Below are positions 1 through 6,039 of a stretch of DNA of 6,071 bases, in pieces (position 1 is the stretch's first letter; the number at the start of each line of letters is the position of its first letter). The notes under the pieces were generated by a model. It ran no database searches. It was not told where the DNA came from and saw only the letters and a program-made list of their open reading frames with translations. Location of the stretch: assembly GCA_021820675.1 (NCBI GenBank), contig JAKADI010000034.1, forward strand, positions 3,248 through 9,318. The letters run 5' to 3'. The translations under genes and the position numbers were made by a program. Source of the DNA: Bacillota bacterium (GTDB lineage Bacteria > Bacillota > Sulfobacillia > Sulfobacillales > Sulfobacillaceae).

Positions 1-2
1 AG

Positions 3-74
3 CGCGCAGTGAACGCGTTCGCTCAGGAAGAAGTGTTTTGGGGTTACGCGTGGGAAGATGTCATCGGCGAGTGA
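3..74 (+). CDS. C-terminal end of an unidentified protein (partial, enters from the left)
   Basis: Frame 3 is open from the window edge and stops at TGA 72-74. The 23 visible residues read RAVNAFAQEEVFWGYAWEDV followed by IGE. The mix of acidic, aromatic and small residues is that of a normal protein tail, and the other two plus frames give either an immediate stop or an arginine/serine-rich string. Too little is visible to name a family. The gene would run convergently towards hutU. A competing minus-strand frame (222 down to 61) overlaps its last bases, so the call is tentative. I saw no clear rho-independent terminator after it. Confidence 0.4.
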   Translation, partial: RAVNAFAQEEVFWGYAWEDVIGE

Positions 75-468
75 GTGGTAGCCTTCCAACTGGGGCGTGA
101 TCGGATCCGCCTTTTCCCTCATGATGGATCGTCACGATATTTCCGACAGCATATGGCGGCCAAAAGCCTTGCCCAGCCATCTCCAAAGCGCGCGCGAGGG
201 CCTTTCCTCCTAAGCCCCAAAATTACCATGGACAGGCGCTATGGTCGTCGACCATTGTAGCGGACTGGCCTTGGTGAAACTGTTCGCCACCCAGGTGTCG
301 CCATCAATCCTCAAGAAAACCCCCGCGTCAGTTACTGATTCCCAGCGCCTAAAGAGCGGTTAAGAGTCGGGATTGCGCATTAGCGGCTTTGGCGACAACC
401 TTTCAGCCACACACATCTGTCGTACCGAATACAATAAATGACCTATCCGCGGAAGAACGGCATAAGAC
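75..468. other. Convergent gap with no supported gene
   Basis: These roughly 390 bases lie between the presumed end of a plus-strand gene and the end of hutU. I found no open frame with both a credible start and a ribosome binding site. Several short frames have fairly protein-like composition: plus frame 1, 82-363, interrupted by TAA at 211-213; minus 314-210; and minus 222-61. None matches a family I recognise. No GC-rich hairpin followed by a T-run is visible on either strand, so transcription termination here is not explained by an obvious intrinsic terminator. The stretch could be an eroded gene or plain spacer. Confidence 0.5.
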
Positions 469-2163
469 CTAATCGATCGGTATATTCGTCTGGGGTCCCA
501 CAAAAGGCGCCCGCATGCGCTCATGGTGCCGGGCCAATGTTTCTTGGGCCAGGTCGTATCCGGCATCGGCATGCCGGATCACCCCAATGCCCGGATCATT
601 AAACAACACACGGGACAAGCGGCCAGCACTGTCTTCACTGCCATCAGCCACGACCACCGCCCCCGCGTGCAATGCGTAACCGATTCCGGTTCCTCCGCCA
701 TGATGAAACGAAACCCAGTGAGCACCCGATGCCGTATTCAACAAGGCATTGAGAATAGGCCAATCGGCAATAGCGTCCGACCCGTCTTGCATGGCTTCGG
801 TTTCCCGGTATGGTGATGCGACCGAACCGGTATCATGATGGTCTCGCCCAAACACAACCGGAGCAGACAACACACCTTGAGCCACCCATTCATTCACTTT
901 GAGGGCAAATCGGTCCCGTTCTCCTAGCCCCATATAGGCAATCCGGGCTGGCAGTCCCTGAAAGTGGATATACTTTTGAGCCAGGGTGAACCATCTGGAG
1001 AGCAATGGGTTGTCCCCAAACATCTCCAGAGCTAAGGCATCCAGCTTATAAATCTCATCAGCTTGACCCGACAGCACGGCCCACCGAAACGGTCCTTTGC
1101 CGGCGTTAAACAAATCGCGGATATATGCCGGAACATACCCAGGAATCTCAAAAGCATCCGTCACTCCCTGATCAAAAGCCTCCCGGCGAATGTTGTTGCC
1201 ATAGTCGAAAGTCAAGGCCCCTGCTTTTTGCAAAATCAGTAGATTTCTCACATGCTGGGCAATGGAACATCGAGCCATCTGGAGATAGGTCGTGGGGTCC
1301 TGGTGGCGCAACACCTGAGCGTCGGTAGCACTCAACTCGTCCGGAATATATCCCATCAAGGGATCGTGGGCGGCCGTTTGGTCCGATAGCACGTCGGGAA
1401 TAATGTGGCGTTCACTCAAGTACTGCAACAGCTCATTAGCGTGACAATGGACACCCAAAGAAATGGATTTCGACTCTTTTGTGGCTGTCAAGGCGTCATT
1501 GACTGCCTGCTCAATGCTGTCATAGCCCACGTCTAAGTAACCCGAATCAATCCGGCGCTGAATACGCTGGCCATCTGCTTCCGCAATCAAGGCGACACCG
1601 TCCAGCATTTTCGCGGCCAAGGGCTGTGCTGCCCCCATTCCCCCAAGCCCGGCCGACACATAAAGCTTGCCGCGCATGGTTCCACCGAAATGTTTGGCCG
1701 CTAAGGCTGCCAGTGTTTCAAATGTTCCCTGAATGACACCTTGGCTTCCGATATAAATCCAAGATCCTGCGGTCATTTGTCCAAACATGGTCAAGCCTTT
1801 TTTCTCAAGTCGGTCAAAATCTTCCAAAGTCGCCCACTTCCCCACCAGATTGGCATTGGCAATCAACACCCTCGGTGCGTGGGTCTGCGTTTTGAAAATG
1901 CCGACGGGTTTCCCTGATTGAATCAACAACGTCTCGTCATTCTCCAGATCAAGCAAACTTTCCACAATCTTGTCATAGGCCGGCCAAGAGCGTGCGGCCC
2001 GTCCCCGTCCTCCATAAACAATGCGCTCCCGGGGGTTTTCTCCGACCCGGGCGTCAAGGTTGTTCATCAACATCCTCAGTGCCGCTTCCTGTCCCCATCC
2101 CTTGCAATGCAAAATCGGGCCGGTCGGTGCTTCAATGCCCTTATGTTTGCCAAAATCCGCCAT
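469..2163 (-). CDS. hutU: Urocanate hydratase (urocanase)
   Basis: This cytosolic enzyme uses tightly bound NAD+ as an electrophile to add water to urocanate, giving 4-imidazolone-5-propionate, the second step of histidine breakdown. At 564 residues it has about the family's usual length. Visible family blocks are KGWGQEAALRMLMNNLD (21-37), VYGGRGRAAR (49-58, with Tyr50), the glycine-rich nucleotide-binding stretch AGLGGMGAAQPLA (171-183), SDQTAAHDPLMGYIP (260-274), FDYGNNIR (319-326), GPFRW (357-361, with Arg360), FQGLPARIA (401-409), GRDHHDTGSVASPYRETE (439-455) and HHGGGTG (487-493). The striking departure is position 409: the urocanase signature ends in Arg-Ile-Cys-Trp, but here it reads Arg-Ile-Ala-Tyr (codon GCC at 939-937). 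The equivalent cysteine, Cys410 of Pseudomonas putida, is reported as important for activity. The ATG start follows GGAGG by 7 bases. It is the last gene of the operon, 48 bases after the deaminase. The family call is very secure; catalytic competence is the only open point. Confidence 0.96.
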   Translation of the reverse strand: MADFGKHKGIEAPTGPILHCKGWGQEAALRMLMNNLDARVGENPRERIVYGGRGRAARSWPAYDKIVESLLDLENDETLLIQSGKPVGIFKTQTHAPRVLIANANLVGKWATLEDFDRLEKKGLTMFGQMTAGSWIYIGSQGVIQGTFETLAALAAKHFGGTMRGKLYVSAGLGGMGAAQPLAAKMLDGVALIAEADGQRIQRRIDSGYLDVGYDSIEQAVNDALTATKESKSISLGVHCHANELLQYLSERHIIPDVLSDQTAAHDPLMGYIPDELSATDAQVLRHQDPTTYLQMARCSIAQHVRNLLILQKAGALTFDYGNNIRREAFDQGVTDAFEIPGYVPAYIRDLFNAGKGPFRWAVLSGQADEIYKLDALALEMFGDNPLLSRWFTLAQKYIHFQGLPARIAYMGLGERDRFALKVNEWVAQGVLSAPVVFGRDHHDTGSVASPYRETEAMQDGSDAIADWPILNALLNTASGAHWVSFHHGGGTGIGYALHAGAVVVADGSEDSAGRLSRVLFNDPGIGVIRHADAGYDLAQETLARHHERMRAPFVGPQTNIPID

Positions 2164-2170
2164 GCCACTC

Positions 2171-2175
2171 CCTCC
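2171..2175 (-). promoter_or_regulatory. Ribosome binding site of hutU
   Basis: On the minus strand GGAGG lies within a purine run (AGGGGAGGGAG) and is followed by 7 bases before the ATG at 2163-2161. It supports this ATG as the true start of hutU. It also suggests hutU is translated independently despite being last in the operon and 48 bases from the preceding stop. Confidence 0.8.
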
Positions 2176-2211
2176 CCTGATTTTTAGGCTAGATCGAAAC
2201 CCCGCGAGTTC

Positions 2212-3537
2212 TTACATCCATTGCCGGCTCAATTGTTGAATACTTCGGAACAAACCATGCACGTCTTCTGTGTTAAGCTGCCCTCCCTGAACCACTTTTC
2301 TCCCCCCCACCACCACATGCCGAATGGCCGTCGAGCTCATAGCATAGACAATATTGGCCAATAGCGTTCCCCGGGACCACGGCAGCAGAGAGACATGTGT
2401 CAAGTCAATACCCACAAAATCCGCCAGCCGATTGGCCTCTAATCGTCCCGCATCCAAGTGCAACATGCTCGCGCCGTTTTCTGTTCCCATTTCCCAGACG
2501 TTCTGATGACTCAGTATCGTCGCGTCGAGGCTTTCGACTTTTTGCAGCAGAGCCGCCATACGCATTTCCTCGTATACGCTGGCACGGTTGTTGCTGCACC
2601 CGCCATCCGTCCCCAGTCCCACTGTTATCCCGGCATCTCTCAACAGCTTAAGCGGGGTTACCCCGTCTGCCAAAAACATGTTGCTGGACGGGCAATAGGC
2701 CAAGTTGGCCGATACCTGTCCCAATAAGTCAGCATCTCGGGGTCTGACCCACGTAAGATGCACCGCGATGAGTAAGGAGTCCAGGGCTCCAAGTTGTGCT
2801 AAGTGCTCTACAGGGTTCAGACCATTTTTTGCCCGTTGTTCTTCGATTTCAAATGGTTCTTCGGCGATATGCATGTGATAGGGCGTTTTGAGATCACGGG
2901 CCAACTCCACCGCTGCCCTGATCATCGCGTCAGACGCTCCATGAACACTATGCGGTGCCGGATGAATACTCACCATAGGGTTATTCTGATAACGGCCAAC
3001 CAGACTGAGGGTTCGGTCCACCGCCTCTTCGGGCGTCTCCCGGTAAGCATCGGGAGCACCCTCCCAGTCATAAAAAGCCCGCGCCAGGATCAAACGGATT
3101 CCCACCTCCTGAGCCGCTTGAATCACCGCCAAATCGTTATCCAAACCGTGGTCATGCAAATAGAAAAAATCAACGACGGTGGTGATCCCCTGCAGAAGCA
3201 TTTCGCTAAAAGCGAGTTTAGCTCCCAAATATAGCGCCTTCGCGTTTAAATACGGTGTCAGCCGATATAACGCCCGCTCCCGCCAGACCAGAAAAGGCTG
3301 GTCAACAGCCAGCCCGCGCAGCAAGTGTTGAAAAGAATGGCTATGCGTGTTTACGGTGCCGGGAACCAAGACCATGTTCGGCCACCGTTCCACAGCTATT
3401 CCAGGATAACGGGCCGCCAGAATCTTGGTGGGTCCCACCGCCATGATACGGCCCGTGTCACGACTGGCAACCAGGCTGAAGTTTTCGACAAACTCGCCGT
3501 TCACCCACATCCATTCGGGTTGATAGACCGTTAGCAT
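2212..3537 (-). CDS. COG0402 amidohydrolase/deaminase, probable formimidoylglutamate deiminase (HutF-like)
   Basis: This 441-residue protein is a metal-dependent hydrolase of the amidohydrolase superfamily, deaminase branch. The expected active-site set is complete: His65 and His67 (NTHSHSF), His223 with Glu226 (HMHIAEE), His260 (VHLTW) and Asp311 (GLGTDGG). In this branch the three histidines at 65, 67 and 223 plus the aspartate bind one metal ion, while Glu226 and His260 handle protons. Features recalling HutF are HSHSFQ at 65-70, the WRE at 85-87, FFYLHDH at 124-130 (a Tyr126 equivalent) and APHS at 194-197. HutF turns formiminoglutamate into N-formylglutamate and ammonia. Against this, the C-terminal half (CPSSNMFLADG at 282-292 and GTDGGCSNNRASVYEEMR at 309-326) reads like methylthioadenosine/S-adenosylhomocysteine deaminases or triazine hydrolases. 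The APHS motif is followed by Val-His instead of the Leu-Arg I recall in HutF. Adjacency to hutU favours the histidine pathway. Family secure; substrate inferred. The ATG start has only a weak Shine-Dalgarno (AAGGGAAG) 13 bases or less after the previous stop, so it is probably translated by coupling. Confidence 0.88.
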   Translation of the reverse strand: MLTVYQPEWMWVNGEFVENFSLVASRDTGRIMAVGPTKILAARYPGIAVERWPNMVLVPGTVNTHSHSFQHLLRGLAVDQPFLVWRERALYRLTPYLNAKALYLGAKLAFSEMLLQGITTVVDFFYLHDHGLDNDLAVIQAAQEVGIRLILARAFYDWEGAPDAYRETPEEAVDRTLSLVGRYQNNPMVSIHPAPHSVHGASDAMIRAAVELARDLKTPYHMHIAEEPFEIEEQRAKNGLNPVEHLAQLGALDSLLIAVHLTWVRPRDADLLGQVSANLAYCPSSNMFLADGVTPLKLLRDAGITVGLGTDGGCSNNRASVYEEMRMAALLQKVESLDATILSHQNVWEMGTENGASMLHLDAGRLEANRLADFVGIDLTHVSLLPWSRGTLLANIVYAMSSTAIRHVVVGGRKVVQGGQLNTEDVHGLFRSIQQLSRQWM

Positions 3538-3550
3538 CCCGTCACTTCCC

Positions 3551-4792
3551 TTAAGAAAGTTCTTTGAGATTTTCAGTCTGATCCCACTGATTTAGTGTTG
3601 TTATCAACACGTCGAGCGCCCGCGCCATATCTTGAGGGGTACAGTCTTCATCCGGGCAATGGCTTTTGCCGTTGCTGCGAATAAACAACATGCCCGTGGG
3701 CATCTTTTTGGCCAAATGAGCCGCATCGTGGCCGGCCCAGCTCACCAGGCCCGGGTGCTCTGGGTGATAGGCCGCAATACTGTGATGCAATAGCTCCTGG
3801 ACACGCCTGTCCATGGAGACGGGATCCTGGGAGAGAATGACCGTCCGGCTCACCTTTAGACCCATTTCGTGGACCCGGGACTGAACCTGAGTCCAGAAGG
3901 TTTCCGCAACAGCATGCAAAAGTGACTGCTGGGGTGAACGCCATTCGACAATAAACTCGACCTGGGACGGTACAATATTCACAGAATTGGGGAACACGCT
4001 CACATAGCCCACGGTTCCCCGCACATCGCCCGAGAATTGTGTCTCCAGTCTTTGGAACACCTCCATTGCCCTCGCAAATGTTTGCACCGCATCACGCCTT
4101 CGGTCCCGCTCCGTAGTCCCCGCATGGTTTTGCTCCCCGGTAATGGTAATAGAGTGCCGCACGATGCCCGTAATCCTGGTCACCACCGCCAGGGGTAGAC
4201 CTTGTTCCTGGAGCCTCGCCCCTTGTTCAATATGCGGTTCAATAAAGCCCCGAAGCCGGGACAGAGCCAGTTCTTGATGAGATGGAGCATTAGCCCGGCG
4301 CAAAGCCTCCGTCAATGAAACACCCTGGTCGTCTGTGACCCCTGCAATGTCTTCAAATGACAAGACGCCGGTGAGCAACCGGCTGCCGAGGGTGGAAAGC
4401 CGAAATGGATTGGGTTCCTCGCCACTCAGGACCAGCACGGCTAAAGTGTGCCGAGGCCGATAATCCTGTTCGCGCAGCGTTTGAATGCTTTCCATCCCCA
4501 ACACCACGCCTAGAGCTCCATCATACGCTCCACCTTGCGTCACTGTATCAAGATGGGAGCCGATAGCCAAAATTTCCGGATGCTCGCCAGGATATAGGGC
4601 CCACATATTGCCAGCCGCATCGGTCGAGGGCTCAAGACCCGCGATGCCGGCTTCCGCCACAAACCATTGCCGGGCCAGAAGTTCGGCTGCGCCGCCAAAG
4701 GGACGGGTAATTCCGCCGGACGGATCCCGGCCAATTTGCGCGAGGACATCAACACGTTGCTTAAGACGCGAAAACGGTAATTTTTCCTGCAC
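3551..4792 (-). CDS. M20-family amidohydrolase, hydantoinase/carbamoylase type (AllC/HyuC-like)
   Basis: This is a cytosolic di-metal amidase of the family containing N-carbamoyl-L-amino acid hydrolases, allantoate amidohydrolase and beta-ureidopropionase. Counting from the longer possible start at 4801 (416 residues), the metal and catalytic motifs are GSHLDTV (81-87, His83), Asp94 in GGAYDGA, the Glu128-Glu129 pair, EPHIEQG (188-194, His190) and SHCPDE (380-385, His381). The dimerisation/substrate lid carries NHAGTT (225-230), RRDA (235-238), NIVP (275-278) and GHDA (357-360). The length is typical. I prefer the GTG at 4792: AAGGAG (4806-4801) lies 8 bases before it, whereas the GTG at 4801 would abut that sequence with no spacing. 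The gene follows the regulator at once and precedes the deaminase by 13 bases. In a hut context the likely role is the final amide cleavage, from N-formylglutamate or N-carbamoylglutamate to glutamate, replacing HutG. This role is inference; the family assignment is secure. Confidence 0.92.
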   Translation of the reverse strand: MQEKLPFSRLKQRVDVLAQIGRDPSGGITRPFGGAAELLARQWFVAEAGIAGLEPSTDAAGNMWALYPGEHPEILAIGSHLDTVTQGGAYDGALGVVLGMESIQTLREQDYRPRHTLAVLVLSGEEPNPFRLSTLGSRLLTGVLSFEDIAGVTDDQGVSLTEALRRANAPSHQELALSRLRGFIEPHIEQGARLQEQGLPLAVVTRITGIVRHSITITGEQNHAGTTERDRRRDAVQTFARAMEVFQRLETQFSGDVRGTVGYVSVFPNSVNIVPSQVEFIVEWRSPQQSLLHAVAETFWTQVQSRVHEMGLKVSRTVILSQDPVSMDRRVQELLHHSIAAYHPEHPGLVSWAGHDAAHLAKKMPTGMLFIRSNGKSHCPDEDCTPQDMARALDVLITTLNQWDQTENLKELS

Positions 4793-4797
4793 GGGTG

Positions 4798-5676
4798 TCA
4801 CTCCTTAGGTTTGCCGGGACTCCTGGACCCATAGGCATCCAAACGCCGATCTCTGGCTTCCAGTTCTTCCAGACGAGTCGCAACATCGGGAAGACGTTGC
4901 GCCACCTGTCTCACCAAATAATTCGCCACAAACATTGGCGCTGCGTAAGAGTCAAACAATGACGCATTAGCCACCGGAATGACGACCACCGGATCGGCAA
5001 AAGCCATGACCGGCGACATAAAGCGATCAGTCAAGGCCGCAATTCGAACCCCGTTTTGCGCCGCATCCTGCATCCATTCCAACAGAATGCGTGCGTAACG
5101 TGAAAATACCCAGCCGACAATCACCGTATTTTCGACACGGTCCAACGCGAGATTATCCCATAACACCGTACCCGGAGTCGCTATTTCCACACCGCCCCGG
5201 ATCTTTCCCAAACAATATGCTGTATAAGGGATTAAGGTCCCGGATATGCGAGCCCCCGCTAAAATAACGCGTGTACTGGTGCTCACATAATCCACCAACC
5301 GGTTCATCGCCTCACTGTCTAAAATTTCGGGAAGGCCCTCCAAATTGGCAATTTCCTGGGCCAACAACGGATCGGCGTCAGCGGGCAGGCTGGGGCGCAA
5401 ATAAATCATGCGCTCGGGAGCCCTCCACTCCTCCCGCACCATGTCCTGCAATGATCCAATAAATTCGCTGAAACCCCGAAAACCCATGGTGTGGCAAAAC
5501 CGGGTAACGGAAGCCTGACTCACGTCCGCTTCTCTGGCCAGTTCGGCAGCGCTCATAAAAGAGGCTTCGCGCAGATGGTCAGACAAAAACTTTCCAATTT
5601 GCTGATGGGCAGGCGATTCCCGCGCAGCGTCTCGGATCCTGTCCATGAATCCGTCAAGAGTAGCTAAGGCTTTCAT
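4798..5676 (-). CDS. RpiR/MurR-family transcriptional regulator (HTH plus SIS domain)
   Basis: This 292-residue protein has the two-domain RpiR layout. The N-terminal 80 residues form the HTH_6 DNA-binding domain, with the helix-turn-helix at about 41-63 (MSAAELAREADVSQASVTRF) and the typical following block GFRGFSEF (65-72). Residues of about 135-260 form a SIS domain, which in this family binds phosphosugars or other small acidic ligands. It starts at VILAGARISG (137-146) and contains the SRYAR segment (192-196) common in RpiR regulators. The tail (265-292) is charged and basic. The ATG start is backed by GAGGT 9 bases upstream. Its stop TGA (4800-4798) falls at the start region of the amidase gene, so the two are translationally coupled. 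It heads the operon and probably autoregulates it through the inverted repeats just upstream. The effector is unknown; a histidine-pathway intermediate is the natural guess. It could repress or activate. Confidence 0.93.
   Translation of the reverse strand: MKALATLDGFMDRIRDAARESPAHQQIGKFLSDHLREASFMSAAELAREADVSQASVTRFCHTMGFRGFSEFIGSLQDMVREEWRAPERMIYLRPSLPADADPLLAQEIANLEGLPEILDSEAMNRLVDYVSTSTRVILAGARISGTLIPYTAYCLGKIRGGVEIATPGTVLWDNLALDRVENTVIVGWVFSRYARILLEWMQDAAQNGVRIAALTDRFMSPVMAFADPVVVIPVANASLFDSYAAPMFVANYLVRQVAQRLPDVATRLEELEARDRRLDAYGSRSPGKPKE
4801..4806 (-). promoter_or_regulatory. Ribosome binding site that decides the amidase start
   Basis: On the minus strand AAGGAG sits at the very end of the regulator gene and includes its last sense bases. 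Two in-frame GTG codons follow. The one at 4801 overlaps the end of this sequence, and the one at 4792 is spaced 8 bases away. Normal spacing favours the second, which trims three residues and turns an apparent 4-base gene overlap into a 5-base gap. Confidence 0.7.
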
Positions 5677-5685
5677 GTACCAGTG

Positions 5686-5690
5686 ACCTC
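5686..5690 (-). promoter_or_regulatory. Ribosome binding site of the RpiR-type regulator
   Basis: Minus-strand GAGGT is followed by 9 bases and the ATG at 5676-5674. It confirms the regulator start. It also limits how close the transcription start can be, since the proposed -10 box ends at 5698. Confidence 0.65.
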
Positions 5691-5697
5691 GTTCAAA

Positions 5698-5727
5698 ATT
5701 TTACAATATATGAATCTATTGTACCAA
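5698..5727 (-). promoter_or_regulatory. Candidate promoter of the hut-like operon
   Basis: Reading the minus strand, TTGGTA (5727-5722) as -35 and TAAAAT (5703-5698) as -10 are separated by 18 bases; each has one or two mismatches to the sigma-A type consensus. The leader would be short, with the Shine-Dalgarno within its first bases. The region is much more AT-rich than its surroundings. An alternative upstream -35, TTGATA (5750-5745), lacks a well spaced -10. The assignment is tentative. Confidence 0.4.
5702..5723. promoter_or_regulatory. 22-base inverted repeat, candidate operator of the RpiR-type regulator
   Basis: TACAATA (5702-5708) and TATTGTA (5717-5723) form perfect 7-base arms around an 8-base centre. 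The repeat fills almost exactly the space between the proposed -35 and -10 boxes, where a bound repressor would block RNA polymerase. Additional copies of the right half-site follow: ATTGTA at 5732-5737 and the near-copy ATGTAT at 5742-5747. ATGAAT (5710-5715) and ATTCAT (5728-5733) make a second, nested pair. RpiR-family operators are typically such AT-rich inverted repeats. Binding by this particular regulator is inferred from position. Confidence 0.5.
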
Positions 5728-5850
5728 ATTCATTGTATCACATGTATCAAGTCATTCGCCGGAAATGTATGCTCTCGTCCCTGAAGCCATCTCAAGCCAC
5801 GGGCCGCTCGGACAACTCTTCGTCTCTACAATGACGCGGGTTCGTCTCGT

Positions 5851-5890
5851 TTTACGATTGCACGGTAAATACTTCCCGCATCATCGTAAA
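5851..5890. repeat. Inverted repeat with 8-base arms
   Basis: TTTACGAT (5851-5858) and ATCGTAAA (5883-5890) are perfect reverse complements separated by 24 bases. Inside the spacer GTAAA (5865-5869) offers an alternative partner for TTTAC, so the sequence could fold two ways if transcribed. Positioned upstream of the plus-strand gene, it may be a paired operator or an upstream activator site. No function can be read from sequence alone. Confidence 0.4.
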
Positions 5891-5892
5891 GC

Positions 5893-5912
5893 ATCAACAA
5901 AGTTTTGTTGAT
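5893..5912. repeat. 20-base palindrome, candidate operator
   Basis: ATCAACAAA (5893-5901) and TTTGTTGAT (5904-5912) are perfect 9-base arms around GT. It starts two bases after the preceding inverted repeat. With no T-run after it, it does not resemble an intrinsic terminator. A near-perfect dyad of this size between divergent genes is typical of a dimeric regulator site. Which protein binds is unknown. Confidence 0.45.
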
Positions 5913-5972
5913 TCCCCAATGGCTAATTCGCCTCCAAACGAGCAAGAAGATTGTTGCAATTCCCGCGGTTAT

Positions 5973-5978
5973 TTGACA
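5973..5978 (+). promoter_or_regulatory. Possible -35 element for the divergent plus-strand gene
   Basis: TTGACA is a perfect -35 consensus on the plus strand, about 100 bases before the end of the window. The hexamers 16-18 bases downstream (around TTCATT at 5996-6001) match the -10 consensus poorly, so the promoter would be weak or activator-dependent, or the match is chance. An alternative is TTGCAA (5954-5959) with CATGAT (5977-5982) at 17-base spacing. Confidence 0.3.
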
Positions 5979-5984
5979 TGATAC

Positions 5985-6002
5985 GAATGATGACATTCAT
6001 TC
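5985..6002. repeat. Short inverted repeat just downstream of TTGACA
   Basis: GAATGA (5985-5990) and TCATTC (5997-6002) form perfect 6-base arms with a 6-base spacer. It covers the region where a -10 box for the plus-strand promoter would lie, so it could be an operator for the divergent gene. Arms this short can arise by chance. Confidence 0.3.
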
Positions 6003-6039
6003 CATTCCCACCACTGATTGGTTTTATTAATTTTCTCTG

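Noticed and set aside
75..260. 61-codon plus-strand frame after the partial left gene
   Set aside because: The ATG/GTG start lacks a Shine-Dalgarno, the product is arginine- and proline-rich, and it overlaps other equally unconvincing frames.
300..468. Intrinsic terminator after hutU
   Set aside because: Only 5-base complementary pairs (for example CGACA and TGTCG around 391-423) and a tiny TCAGT-A-ACTGA dyad were seen, none with a following T-run on the minus strand.
360..572. 70-codon minus-strand frame overlapping the 3' end of hutU
   Set aside because: It overlaps the conserved C-terminus of urocanase in another frame, has no ribosome binding site of note, and has the composition of a shadow frame.
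2803..3234. 143-codon plus-strand open frame antisense to the deaminase
   Set aside because: The minus strand carries complete active-site motifs here. The plus frame is a by-product of codon bias, with cysteine- and histidine-rich content and no family motif.
2212..3537. Deaminase-family gene as imidazolonepropionase (HutI)
   Set aside because: HutI belongs to the same superfamily, but its characteristic DPHTH start motif and HADE/VDHL motifs are not present. The HxAE plus GTDGG pattern is that of the deaminase branch.
5765..5911. 48-codon plus-strand frame in the divergent region
   Set aside because: Only a weak GGAA precedes the ATG, the product has no recognisable features, and the frame runs through two inverted repeats that better explain the sequence.
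5893..5912. Palindrome as a terminator
   Set aside because: The stem is AT-rich and followed by CCCC, not a T-run, and no gene ends immediately upstream on either strand.
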